DNA of 64,000 nucleotides from Corbicula japonica (Eukaryota; Mollusca; Bivalvia; Venerida; Cyrenidae). Shown one piece after another: positions 1 to 11,868 of the stretch. The translations under genes and the position numbers were made by a program. A model generated the notes under the pieces. The model was given only the letters and a program-made list of their open reading frames with translations. It did no database searches and had not been told where the DNA came from. How positions within the stretch are numbered: the stretch's first letter is position 1; the number at the start of each line of letters is the position of its first letter. Where the stretch lies: contig JAZAYU010000053.1 in the NCBI GenBank assembly GCA_038501625.1, forward strand, positions 124,001 to 188,000, in the 5' to 3' direction.

Positions 1-1530
1 CGTTCTAAAAATTAAATAAAAATGTGATCTTATCGATAATACGTATTCGTACAATTCCCTGGAAGTAAACGCATGCACTCTTAATGACTTAATGTTCAGT
101 CAGTTTACTTCATCACTTGTTTCTATAGAGTGGCATGGTTTGCAAAGACTATAATGTGCCGAGTCTAAGTACCTGAACCCCTCGATTAAGTGTAACGTTA
201 ATCCAACCTAGACCTTTCACAAACATGATCATAAAAATTTATACATGAACTAATGTACAAAAAAAGACATTTTACAAAGTAACCAATCGATGAAGATCAC
301 TAATATTCGGAGAAAAATAAAGATAATTACTTGTTCCAATACATGATTGGCAATTCCAGATTATCAACCCCGTCATGGTTTATTCCGGATTACTTTCGGC
401 TATCGCCAGAACATTACTTTAAGTCCAAAAATAGTCATAATAATGTTCTGTCACTAAAAGTAAACCTTAAAATCGGGCCTACTTTTTCAACTGTACCATA
501 TTCCTTCAAAGAATTTCCACTACTGCCTGACATTTAAAATAGAGCTTGCGAAAATATATTCATTCAGGTATTAAGATTCGTGCGTTTCCATTGCGTTTCA
601 TGTTTTTAAACTTGGTTTACCCCACCCGGTACAAAAAACACGAGTAAATGAATAAATCATATAATTAAAAATCGTTTAATTCAATCACAATTACAAAAAT
701 TGGGCAGTTCCGTGTCACCCCAATATGGTTTATTCCGGATCACTGACAGCTATCGTCTGAGAAAAATAATCCCGAATATTTTCCGGTCACTAAACGATAA
801 AAAAATATTCAAGGTTAACTTGGTCCTTTTTTAGTAATTTTACCATTGTCCTCCAAAAATAGTCACGTGCATTCGGAATAAAGGTACAACTTAATTACTA
901 ATCGATAACATGTGATTAAATGGATAAAATACGTTTAATTCAATAAAAGTTACCTAAATTAAAAGTTCCATATCACACATACTTGGTTTATTCCAGAAAC
1001 TTACTTTCTGAGTCCAAAAAATTAGTTCAAAAAATGTCTGGTCATAAACAGTTAACTATAAGTTTGCACGGTAAAATTGATGCTATTTTACCAACTGTAC
1101 CGTAATTCTCAAAATAGTAAAAAAAAGTCACTTTTATTCGGAATAGAAGTAAATAATATTTACTAAAGACTGCGCGTGCGTAAATATGGCAACTGCGTTT
1201 CATTCATTGAAAATTCAAAAAATAAGGTAGTGGGGTGTATTGGTGTATTCCGGATCACTTCCGCCTATCACATGCACATTACTTTCCGAGTCCAAGAAAT
1301 TTAGCCCGGAAAATTTCTGGTCACTTAAAGTTAACCAAGCATTTTTTCAGTAAAAACTGTTCTACTTTAACAATTGTACCATATTCGCTCAAAATGGTTA
1401 AAAAAGACAGCAAACAGCATTCGGAATAAAAGTATGATTCAGTTACTATACAATTAATTGTAAGTAAATGTAGAAATCATATTCAACAGCACATAAAATT
1501 CTAGAAGTTCCGGATCAGTTATTAAAGTTT
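1..1530 (+). repeat. Degenerate tandem 'spacer' repeats leading into the CTG satellite
   Basis: Diverged copies of one unit recur near 330-540, 690-880, 960-1140 and 1220-1440. Shared landmarks are 'TTATTCCGGATCACTT', 'GGCTATCGCCTGAACATTAC', 'GAGTCCAAAAAATT', a 'TTTCTGGTCACT' block and 'CAATTGTACCATATTCC'. The same unit reappears at 2640-2975 and 3640-3964, immediately before later CTG arrays. The first 300 bases show no landmark I recognise. No coding potential is evident; the short open frames here are chance. Confidence 0.8.
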
Positions 1531-1534
1531 ATTA

Positions 1535-2085
1535 CAAATAAGATGATTTAACTGCTGTCACTGTTGTTACTGTGGCAGTAAGATGATCTTAGTGCTGTAA
1601 CTGCTGTCACCGCAGCAGTAAGATGGCTTTACTGCTGTTACTGCGGCAGAAAGAGGATTTTTGTTGATTTAGAATATCTTACTGGCAGTAAGATGATCTT
1701 AATGCTGTCACTGCTGTTACTGCCGCAGTAAAAATGATTTTACTGCTGTCACTGCTGTGACTGCCGCAGAAAAACTATCTTACTGCTGTAACTGCTGTTA
1801 CTGCTGTGGTAAAAACAAACTTACTGCTGTCACTGCTGTAAGTGAGGCAGTAAGATGATTTTGATCCTGTTTTTTATAATCTAAGAACATCGTACTGCTG
1901 TCACTGCTGTTACTGTTGTTACTGCCGCAGTCAAAACGGCCTTACTGCTGTCACTGACCTTACTGCCACAGTAAAAACGATCTTACTGCTGTAACTGCTG
2001 TAACTGCTGCAGTTAAGACGATCTTACTGCTGTCACTACTGTAACTGCGGCAGTAAGATGATTTTGGTGTTGTTTTTCATAATCT
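1535..2085 (+). repeat. CTG-rich satellite array 1
   Basis: Degenerate repeats of about 40 bp are built from the 9-bp motif ACTGCTGTA/ACTGCTGTC and an ACTGCCGCAGT or ACTGCGGCAGT block, linked by AAAACGATCTT or AAGATGATTTT. The array starts just after the spacer's 'ATTACAAATAAGATGATT' and ends at 'TTTCATAATCTAA', where a family A element has inserted. Confidence 0.9.
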
Positions 2086-2091
2086 AAAAAA

Positions 2092-2490
2092 AGGCAATAT
2101 ATGCATATCAGGAATCGCCACACTAAAAAAACACAGCCTCTCCACGCAGCGAGAAAGAAGAGAGGAAGAAAGAGAGAGCGCATTTTTATATAAGTATGTC
2201 AATTCAAATAGGAAGCCACAAACAAATAACGAAGAAGAGAACCTTTGGGGATACCTCCTTGGAACGGTCAGTGGCAAAACAAATTGCCACTGGGGGTTTA
2301 AACCAGGTTCTAGGGTGCACCAACCTCACACTTGCCCCCAACGGGTTCTCGTATCACAAAACAAGTACAAGTTGTCTTGGTGAAATAACCCATCCATCGG
2401 CTCAACAATGTTGCATGCAATAGCACATAAACATATAAAACATAAGAAGCTAAAAGCATTGCAAAGCCAAAGGGCGGGTACTCCGAAGAG
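2092..2490 (+). mobile_element. Dispersed repeat family A, near full-length copy, inserted in the satellite
   Basis: About 400 bp running from 'ATGCATATCAGGAATCGCCA' to 'AAAGGGCGGGTACTCC'. Related pieces occur at 11681, 16893, 26153, 32230, 49165, 50445, 52738, 53478, 54668, 55690, 56748 and 63282, in both orientations. In reverse orientation a GGTTTAAACCCCCAGTGGCA block weakly resembles a Pol III B box, so a SINE is possible, but no clean A box, tail or target duplication was identified. The element splits the array-to-spacer junction, which is uninterrupted at 3490. Confidence 0.8.
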
Positions 2491-2494
2491 TAAG

Positions 2495-2975
2495 ATCTGA
2501 GAGTTTGCACGTTGAAATTGATGCTATTTAAGCAATGTACCATAATTTTCAAAATAGTAAAAAAAAAACAGTAACTTTTATTGCGAATAAAGGTAAAAGA
2601 AATGCGCGTGCGAAAATATGGAAACTGCGCTTCATTCATTAAAAATTCAAAATATTAGGCAGTTCCGGATCACCCCAACATGGAGTGTTCCGGATCACTT
2701 CCTTCTATCGCCTGAACATAACTTCCCGAGTCCAAAAAATTAAGTCCGGAAAATTTCTGGTCACTTAAAGTTAACCAAGAATTTTTAATATAAAAATGGT
2801 ACTATTTTTACAATTTTACCATATTCCTTCAAAATGGTAAAAAGACAGTAAACAGCATTCGGAATAAAATTACGATTCAGTTACTATACAATTAATTGGA
2901 AGAAAATGTAGAAATCAAGTTTAATTCAATAAGACATAAAATTCGGGTAGTTCCGGATCACTCATCAAAATTTAT
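2495..2975 (+). repeat. Spacer unit 2 of the composite satellite
   Basis: Begins 'AGTTTGCACGTTGAAATTGA', matching 1053 and 3490, and runs through 'GCGCGTGCGAAAATATGG' and the 'TTCCGGATCACTTCC' block to 'TTATTGCAAATAAGATGATC', where array 2 begins. It aligns along most of its length with 3493-3964. Confidence 0.85.
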
Positions 2976-3492
2976 TGCAAATAAGATGATCTTACTGCTG
3001 TAACTGCTGTGACTGCGGCAGTTAAACCTATCTTACTGCTGCTGTTATTGCGGTAGTAAGATGATTTTGGTGTTGTTTTATATAATCTAAGAACATCGTA
3101 CTGATCTTACTGCTGTAACTGCTGTTACTGCCGCGGAATAAAAAAATCTTACTGCTGTTACTGTCGCAGTTAAAACGACATTACTGCTGTCACTGCTGTA
3201 ACTGCCGCAGTAAAAACGATCTTACTGCTGTCACAGCTGTTGCTGCCGCAGAAAAACGATCTTACTGCTGTAACTGCTGTTACTGCCGCAGTAAAAACAA
3301 TCTTACTGTTGTAACTGCTGTTACTGTCGCAGTCATAAACGGCCTTTCTGCTGTCACTGCCCTTACTGCCACAGTAAAAACGATCTTAATGCTGCCAATG
3401 CTGTTAAAACTGCAGTAAAGACGACCTTACTTCTGTCACTGCTGCTATTGCGGCAGTAAGATGATTTTGGTGTTGTTTTTCATAATCTAAGA
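2976..3492 (+). repeat. CTG-rich satellite array 2
   Basis: Same 41-bp-type units as array 1 (TTACTGCTGTAACTGCTGTT, CTGCCGCAGTAAAAACGAT). It ends at 'TTTTTCATAATCTAAGAC', the intact form of the junction that is interrupted by the family A element at 2085. Confidence 0.9.
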
Positions 3493-3964
3493 CTTTGCAA
3501 TGTAAAATTGACGCTGTTTAACCAACTCTACCGTAATTCTCAAAATATTTTAAAAACAGTCACTTTTTTGGAAATAAAGGTAAAAGATATGCGCGTGCGT
3601 AAATATGGAAACTGCGTTTCAATCATTGAAAATTCAAAAAATTAGGTAGTTCAGGTTCACCCAAACATGGGTTATTCAGGATCACTTCCGGCTATCGCCT
3701 GAACATTACTTCCCGAGTCCAAAAAATCAGTCCGGAAAGTTTCTGGTCACTAAAAGATAACCAAGAACTTTTAAAATAAAAATGGTTCTACTTTAACAAT
3801 TGTACCATATTCCTTCAAAATGCTAAAAAAGACAGTAAACAGCATTCCGAATAAAAATACGATTCAGTTACTATACAATTAATTGTAAGTAAATGTAGAA
3901 ATCAAGTTAAATTCAACAAGATATAAAATTCTGGTAGTTCCGGATCACTCATCAAAGTTTATTG
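3493..3964 (+). repeat. Spacer unit 3 of the composite satellite
   Basis: Colinear with 2495-2975. It starts 'CTTTGCAATGTAAAATTGAC' and ends 'TTATTGCTAATAAGATGATC'. Together with the preceding array it defines a composite unit of roughly 1 kb (1053 to 2500 less the inserted element, then 2500 to 3490). Confidence 0.85.
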
Positions 3965-5040
3965 CTAATAAGATGATCTTACTGCTTTAACTGCTGTGAC
4001 TGCGGCAGTAAAAACTATCTTACTGCTGTCACTGCTGTAACTGCGGCAGTAAGATGATTTTGATGTTGTTTTTTATAATCTTAGAACATCGTACTGATCT
4101 TACTGCTGTAACTGCTGTTACTGCCGCAGTATAAACGATCTTACTGCAGTAACTGCTGTTACTGCCACAGTAAAAACGATCTTACTGCTGTCACTGCCGT
4201 TACTGCCACAGAAAAAACGATCTTACTGCTGCCACTGCTGTTACTGCGGCAGAAAGATGATTTTGGTATTGTGTTTTATAATCTAAGAACATCGTACTGA
4301 TCTTACTGCTGTCACTGCTGTTACTGCCGCAGAAAAACGATCTTACTGCTGTGACTGCTGTAACTGCGGCAGTAAGATGATTTTTGTTACATTTTTTTAA
4401 ATATAAGAACATATTACTGATGTAACTGCTGTAACTGCCGCAGTACAAACGATCTTACTGCTGTCACTGCTGTAACTGCGGCAGTAAGATGATTTTCGTA
4501 TTGTGTTTTATAATCTAAGAACATCGTACTGATCTTACTGCTGTCACTGCTGTTACTGCCGCAGAAAAACGATCTCCCTGCTGTCACTGCTGTAACTGCG
4601 GCAGTAAGATGATTTTTGGTACATTTTTTTAAATATAAGAACATATTACTGCTGTAACTGCTGTTACTGCGGCCGTAAAAAGATTTTACTGCTGTAACTG
4701 CTATAACTGCGGCAGAAAGATGTTTTTGTCGTTTTTTTAACTCTACGTACATCTTACTGCTGTAACTGCTACTACTGCCGCAGCGAAAACGATCTCACTG
4801 CTGTCACTGCTGTAACTGCGGCAGTAAGATGATTTTTGTGATAATTTTTGAAAATAAGAACATATTACTACTGTAACTGCTGTAACTGCCGCAGTAAAAG
4901 GATCTTACTGCTGTCACTGCTGTAACTGCGGCAGTAAGATGATTTATATATATATTTTTTAATGTACGAACATATTACTGCTGTAACTGCCGCAGTATAA
5001 CTATCTTACTGCTGTAACTGCTATAACTGCGGCAGTAAGA
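3965..5040 (+). repeat. CTG satellite array 3, transitional irregular part
   Basis: CTG-rich segments alternate with AT-rich linkers ('TTTTATAATCTAAGAACATC', 'ATTTTTTTAAATATAAGAAC'). Linker order is irregular here and settles into the regular three-linker pattern after about 4750. ACTGCCGCAGT and ACTGCGGCAGT blocks alternate, giving many inverted repeats. Confidence 0.85.
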
Positions 5041-8000
5041 TAATTTTTGTTGTTGTTTTTTCATCTACGTACATCTTACTGCTGTAACTGCTAATACTGC
5101 CGCAGTGAAAACGATCTCACTGCTGTCACTGCTGTAACTGCGGCAGTAAGATGATTTTTGTGATAATTTTTGAAAATAAGAACATATTACTACTGTAACT
5201 GCTGTAACTGCTGTAACTGCCGCAGTAAAAAGATCTTACTGCTGTCACTGCTGTAACTGCGGCAGTAAGATGATTTTTTATATATATTTTTAATGTACGA
5301 ACATATTACTGCTGTAACTGCTGTAACTGCCGCAGTAAAACTATCTTACTGCTGTAACTGCTATAACTGCGGCAGTAAGATGATTTTTGTCGTTTTTTTT
5401 TCATCTACGTACATCTTACTGCTGTAACTGCTACTACTGCCGCAGTGAAAACGATCTCACTGCTGTCACTGCTGTAACTGCGGCAGTAAGATGATTTTTG
5501 TGATAATTTTTGAAAATAAGAACATATTACTACTGTAACTGCTGTAACTGCTGTAACTGCCGCAGTAAAAAGATCTTACTGCTGTCACTGCTGTACCTGC
5601 GGCAGTAAGATGAATTTTAATATATATTTTTTAATGTACTAACATATTACTGCTGTAACTGCTGTAACTGCCGCAGTAAAACGATCTTACTGCTGTAACT
5701 GCTATAACTGCGGCAGTAAGATAATTTTTGTCGTTTTTTTTCATCTACGTACTTCTTACTGCTGTAACTGCTACTACTGCTGCAGTGAAAACGATCTCAC
5801 TGCTGTCACTGCTGTAACTGCGGCAGTAAGATGATTTTTGTGATCATTTTTGAAATTAAGAACATATTACCACTGTAACTGCTGTAACTGCTGTAACTGC
5901 CGCAGTAAAAAGATCTTACTGCTGTCATTGCTGTAACTGCGGCAGTAAGATGATTTTTTATATATATTTTTTAATGTACGAACATATTACTGCTGTAACT
6001 GCCGCAGTAAAACGATCTTACTGCTGTCACTGCTGTAACTGCGGCAGTTACAAGATGATTTTTGTGATAACTTTTGAAAATAAGAACATATTACCACTGT
6101 AACTGCTGTGACTGCTGTAACTGCCGCAGTAAAAAGATCTTACTGCTGTCACTGCTGTAACCGCGGCAGTAAGATGATTTTATATATATATATTTTAATG
6201 TACGAACATATTACTGCTGTAACTGCTGTAACTGCCGCAGTAAAACGATCTTACTGCTGTAACTGCTATAACTGCGGCAGTAATATAATTTTTGTCGTTT
6301 TTTTTCATCTACGTACTTCATACTGCTGTAACTGCTACTACTGCCGCAGTGAAAACGATCTCACTGCTGTCACTGCTGTAACTGCGGCAGTAAGATGATT
6401 TTTGTGATCATTTTTGAAATTAAGAACATATTACCACTGTAACTGCTGTAACTGCTGTAACTGCCGCAGTAAAAAGATCTTACTGCTGTCACTGCTGTAA
6501 CTGCGGCAGTAAGATGATTTTATAAATATATTTTTTAATGTACGAACATATTACTGCTGTAACTGCTGTAACTGCCGCAGTAAAAGATCTTACTGCTGTA
6601 ACTGCTATAACTGCGGCAGTAAGATAATTTTTGTCGTTTGTTTTTTTCATCTAAGTACATCTTACTGCTGTAACTGCTACTACTGCCGCAGTGAAAACGA
6701 TCTCACTGCTGTCACTGCTGTAACTGCGGCAGTAAGATGATTTTTGTGATAATTTTTGAAAATATGAACATATTACCACTGTAACTGCTGTAACTGCTGT
6801 AACTGCCGCAGTTAAAAGATCTTACTGCTGTCACTGCTGTAACTGCGGCAGTAAGATGATTTTTTATATATATTTTTTAATGTACGAACATATTAATGCT
6901 GTAACTGCTGTAACTGCCGCAGTAAAACGATCTTACTGCTGTAACTGCTATAACTGCTGCAGTAAGATAATTTTTGTCGTTTTTTTTTCATCTACGTACA
7001 TCTTACTGCTGTAACTGCTACTACTTCCGCAGTGAAAACGATCTCACTGCTGTCACTGCTGTAACTGCGGCAGTAAGATGATTTTTGTGATAATTTTTGA
7101 AAATAAGAACATATTACCATTGTAACTGCTGTAACTGCTGTAACTGCCGCAGTAAAAAGATCTTACTAATGTCACTGCTGTGACTGCGGCAGTAAGATGA
7201 TTTTATATATATATTTTTTAATGTACGAACATATTACTGCTGTAACTGCTGTAACTGCCGCAATAAAACGATCTTACTGCTGTAACTGCTATAACTGCGG
7301 CAGTAAGATAATTTTTGTCGTTTTTTTTTTCGTCTACGTACATGTTACTGCTGTAACTGCTACAACTGCCGCAGTGAAAACGATCTCACTGCTGTCACTG
7401 CTGTAACTGCGGAAGTAAGATGATTTTTGTGATCATTTTTGAAATTAAGAACATATTACCACTGTAACTGCTGTAACTGCTGTAACTGCCGCAGTAAAAA
7501 GATCTTACTGCTGTCACTGCTGTAACTGCGGCAGTATGAAGATTTTTTATATATATTTTTAATGTACGGACATATTACTGCTGTAACTGCTGTAACTGCC
7601 GCAGTAAAACGATCTTACTGCTGTAACTGCTATAACTGTGGCAGTAAGATAATTTTTGTCGTTTTTTTTTCATCTACGTACATCTTACTGCTGTAACTGC
7701 TAATACTTCCGCAGTGAAAACGATCTCACTGCTGTCACTGCTGTAACTGCGGCAGTAAGATGATTTTTGTGATAATTTTTGAAAATAAGAACATATTTAT
7801 TACTACTGTAACTGCTGGAACTGCTGTTACTTCCGCATTAAAAGGATCTTACTGCTGTCACTGCTGTAACTGCGGCAGTAAGATGATTTTTTATATATAT
7901 ATTTTTAATGTACGAACATATTTCTGCTATAACTGCTGTAACTGCCGCAGTAAAAAGATCTTACTGCTGTAACTGCTATAACTGCGGCAGTAAGATAATT

Positions 8001-10200
8001 TTTGTTGTTTTTTCATCTACGTACATCTTTCTGCTGTAACTGCTACTACTGCCGCAGTGAAAACGATCTCACTGCTGTCACTGCTGTAACTGCGGCAGTA
8101 AGATGATTTTTGTGATAATTTTCGAAATTAAGAACATATTACCACTGTAACTGCTGTAACTGCTGTAACTGCCGCAGTAAAAAGATCTTACTGCTGTCAC
8201 TGCTGTGACTGCGGCAGTAAGATGATTTTTTATATATATTTTTTAATGTACGAATCTTACTGCTGTAACTGCTACTACTGCCGCAGTGAAAACGATCTCA
8301 CTGCTGTAACTGCGGCAGTAAGATGATTTTTGTGATAATTTTTGAAAATAAAAACATATTACTACTGTAACTGCTGTAACTGCTGTAACTGCCGCAGTAA
8401 AACGATCTTACTGCTGTAACTGCTATAACTGCGGCAGTAAGATAATTTTTGTCGTTTTTTTTCATCTACGTACATCTTACTGCTGTAACTGCTACTACTG
8501 CCGCAGTGAAAACGATCTCACTGCTGTCACTGCTGTAACTGCGGCAGTAAGATGATTTTTGTGATAATTTTTGAAGATAAGAACATATTACCACTGTAAC
8601 TGCTGTAACTGCTGTAAATGCCGCCGTAAAAAGATGTTACTGCTGTCACTGCTGTAACTGCGGCAGTAAGATGATTTTTTATATATATTTTTTGATGTAC
8701 GAACATATTACTGCTGTAACTGCTGTAACTGCCGCAGTAAAACGATCCTACTGCTGTACGGACATATGACTGCTGTAACTGCTGTAACTGCGGCAGTAAG
8801 ATGATTTTTGTGATAATTTTTGAAATTAAGAACATATTACCACTGTAACTGCTGTAACTGCTGTAACTGCCGCAGTAAAAAGATCTTACTGCTGTCATTG
8901 CTGTAACTGCGGCAGTAAGATGATTTTTTATATATATTTTTAATGTACGAACATATTACTGCTGTAACTGCCGCAGTAAAACGATCTTACTGCTACCACT
9001 GCTGTAACTGCGGCAGTTACAAGATGATTTTTGTGATAATTTTTGAAAATAAGAACATATTACCACTGTAACTGCTGTGACTGCTGTAACTGCCGCAGTA
9101 AAAAGATCTTACTGCTGTCACTGCTGTAACCGCGGCAGTAAGATGATTTTTTATATATATATTTTAATGTACGAACATATTACTGCTGCAACTGCTGTAA
9201 CTGCCGCAGTAAAACGATCTTACTGCTGTAACTGCTATAACTGCGGCAGTAAGATAATTTTTGTCGTTTTTTTTTCATCTACGTACATCTTACTGCTGTA
9301 ACTGCTACTACTGCCGCAGTGAAAACGATCTCACTGCTGTCACTGCTGTAACTGCGGCAGTAAGATGATTTTTGTGATAATTTTTGAAAATAAGAACATA
9401 TTACTATTGTAACTGCTGGAACTGCTGTAACTGCCGCAGTAAAAAGATCTTACTGCTGTCACTGCTGTAACTGCGGCAGTAAGATGATTTTTTATAAATA
9501 TTTTTTAATGTACGAACATATTACTGCTGTAACTGCTGTAACTGCCGCAGTAAAAGATCTTACTGCTGTAACTGCTATAACTGCGGCAGTAAGATAATTT
9601 TTGTTGTTGTTTTTTCATCTACGTACATCTTACTGCTGTAACTGCTACTACTGCCGCAGTGAAAACGATCTCACTGCTGTCACTGCTGTAACTGCGGCAG
9701 TAAGATGATTTTTGTGATAATTTTTGAAAATAAGAACATATTACCACTGTAACTGCTGTAACTGCTGTAACTGCCGCAGTAAAAAGATCTTACTGCTGTC
9801 ACTGCTGTAACTGCGGCAGTAAGATGATTTTTATATATATTTTTAATGTACGAACATATTACTGCTGTAACTGCTGTAACTGCCGCAGTAAAACGATCTT
9901 ACTGCTGTTACTGCTATAACTGCGGCAGTAAGATAATTTTTGTCGTTTTTTTTTCATCTACGTACATCTTCCTGCTGTAACTGCTACTACTGCCGCAGTG
10001 ATAACGATCTCACTGCTGTCACTGCTGTAACTGCGGCAGTAAGATGATTTTTGTGATAATTTTTGAAAATAAGAACATATTACCACTGTAACTGCTGTAA
10101 CTGCTGTAACTGCCGCAGTTAAAAGTTCTTACTGCTGTCACTGCTGTAACTGCGGCAGTAAGATGATTTTTGTGATAATTTTTGAAAATAAAAACATATT
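5041..10200 (+). repeat. Higher-order satellite repeat, about 341 bp per unit
   Basis: The marker 'CATCTACGTACATC' or close variants recurs near 5061, 5401, 5741, 6306, 6648, 6989, 7331, 7671, 8013, 8466, 9276, 9618 and 9957. Most steps are 340-342 bp, with rearranged or partial units around 5741-6306 and 8013-9276. Each unit has three CTG-rich segments of about 70-80 bp separated by three different AT-rich linkers: 'TTTTTGTCGTTTTTTTTCAT', 'TTTTTGTGATAATTTTTGAA' and 'TATATATATTTTTTAATGTA'. Every CTG segment contains ACTGCCGCAGT followed about 30 nt later by its inverse ACTGCGGCAGT. Open frames here (TAVTAV, SSYSSYS, QLQQLQQ types) are repeat translations, not genes. Confidence 0.92.
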
Positions 10201-10798
10201 ACTACTGTAACTGCTGTAACTGCTGCAGTAAAACGATCTTACTGCTGTTACTGCTGTTACTGCCGCAGTAAAAACGATCTTACTGCTGTAACTGCTGTTA
10301 CTGCCGCAGTAAAAACGATCTTACTGCTGTCACTGCTCTTACTGCCGCAGTAAAAACGATCTTACTGCTGTCACTGCTGTTACTGCCGCAGTAAAACGAT
10401 CTTACTGCTGTCACTGCTGTTACTGCCGCAGTAAAAACGATCTTACTGCTGTCACTGCTGTTACTGCCGCAGTAAAAACGATCTTACTGCTGTAACTGCT
10501 GTTACTGCCGCAGTAAAAACGATCTTACTGCTGTTACTGCTGTTACTGCCGCAGTAAAAACGATCTTACTGCTGTCACTGCTGTTACTGCCGCAGTAAAA
10601 ACGATCTTACTGCTGTCACTGCTGTTACTGCCGCAGTAAAAACGATCTTACTGCTGTCACTGCTGTTACTGCCGCAGTAAAAACGATCTTACTGCTGTCA
10701 CTGCTGTTACTGCCGCAGTAAAAACGATCTTACTGCTGCCACTGCTGTCACTGCGGCAGTTATATTATCTCACTGTTGTCACTGCTGTAACTGCTCAC
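10201..10798 (+). repeat. Homogeneous 41-bp CTG tandem array at the satellite edge
   Basis: About 12 nearly identical 41-bp units made of CGATCTTACTGCTGTCACTG plus CTGTTACTGCCGCAGTAAAA and one extra A; the variable position is GTCAC, GTAAC or GTTAC. It lacks the AT-rich linkers of the 341-bp unit and ends abruptly in unrelated sequence near 10800. The low divergence suggests the most recent expansion. Confidence 0.92.
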
Positions 10799-10810
10799 TG
10801 CTAACTTCAC

Positions 10811-11680
10811 GTTTACTGGCTGTGCAAGTACTGTAAACTGACCTCAGGTTTTGCTGAATATATCCGTATTCATTAATATAATATATTCACTAATTCAAAA
10901 TGTCTTTAATTCATATTACTCTGATAAATATAATAATATTATACATGTAGTGGTATAAAAATTATTCCGTTTAAGGTATTCTTGTTAAGTTCACAAAATG
11001 AATGACTGCTTTTTCAAGTTTGGCATATACAGCTTCTACTATACTTCCTTGTTCTGTGAATGTCCAAAATACCACCACAGTTTCGCGTTTATAAAACAGA
11101 ATAAATAAAGACCCCTGGTGACAGAGCATGTAATTCGATGTTCTTATATAAGCTTTTGGTTGTAAATATTTGATGTTTACTCAGTAAATACTTAAGCTAA
11201 ACCTGGCATAATATCTGGGCTTCATACAAGAGCAATTTCATTTGATCGTAATTAAGTTTTCTTTAATTATAGACTCTCTCTTCTTATTTTTAGGAATAAC
11301 TCCCCCAGATGTGAAAAAATATCATTGTGACCATATAGATTAACGACCCCCTTTACCCGGCCTTCGTAATAACCCTCTTTGTACAAGACAAAACAAAAGT
11401 AGTGTTATTGTCTAAATAACTAAATTCTATTATTAATTGTGTGCAGCATTATAAATATTTGGTTTTTTTACTACGTAGGAGAAAACTTTTTCAGATCTAC
11501 AGTTGACCATTATGCTTACCTCTTTGGTTGTACGACGGTGGCAGGGGTTTAAAAGTTTATGAAGGTTTAATGGGGAAATCTTTTCTTTAAAGAACCTAGA
11601 AGCTCGATTTATTTCTTTTATTTCTTTTATCCTTGTCATCGTGTTCTTTGATTTTACTCCAGGAGCTCTGGTCTCATTGA
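10811..11680. other. AT-rich intergenic sequence, nothing recognised
   Basis: No convincing exon, RNA or repeat boundary seen. The short reverse open frame at 11433-11639 has lysine/asparagine-rich composition expected of AT-rich noncoding DNA. Confidence 0.5.
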
Positions 11681-11868
11681 GTACCCGCCCTTTGGCTTTG
11701 CAATGCTATTAGCTTTTATGTTTTATATGTTTGTGTGCTTTTGCATGCAATATTGTTGAGCCGATGGGTGGGTTGGAATTATTTCACTAAGACAACTTCT
11801 ACTTGTTTTGTGATACGAGAACCTGTTGGGGCAAGTGTGAGGTTGGTGCACCCTAGAACCTGGTTTAA
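11681..11868 (-). mobile_element. Family A fragment (inverted)
   Basis: Begins 'GTACCCGCCCTTTGGCTTTG' and runs to 'GTGCACCCTAGAACCTGGTT', matching about half of the 2092-2490 element in reverse. It is truncated before the GCC-rich terminal half. Confidence 0.8.

Noticed and set aside
4200..9301. Several 70-123 codon open frames within the satellite, both strands
   Set aside because: They translate the CTG repeat in different frames (TAV, SSYSS, LQQ patterns), have no start or splice context, and change with repeat phase.
10201..10798. CRISPR-like array of regularly spaced repeats
   Set aside because: The sequence between repeats is itself repeated, not unique spacers, and the context is a eukaryotic satellite.
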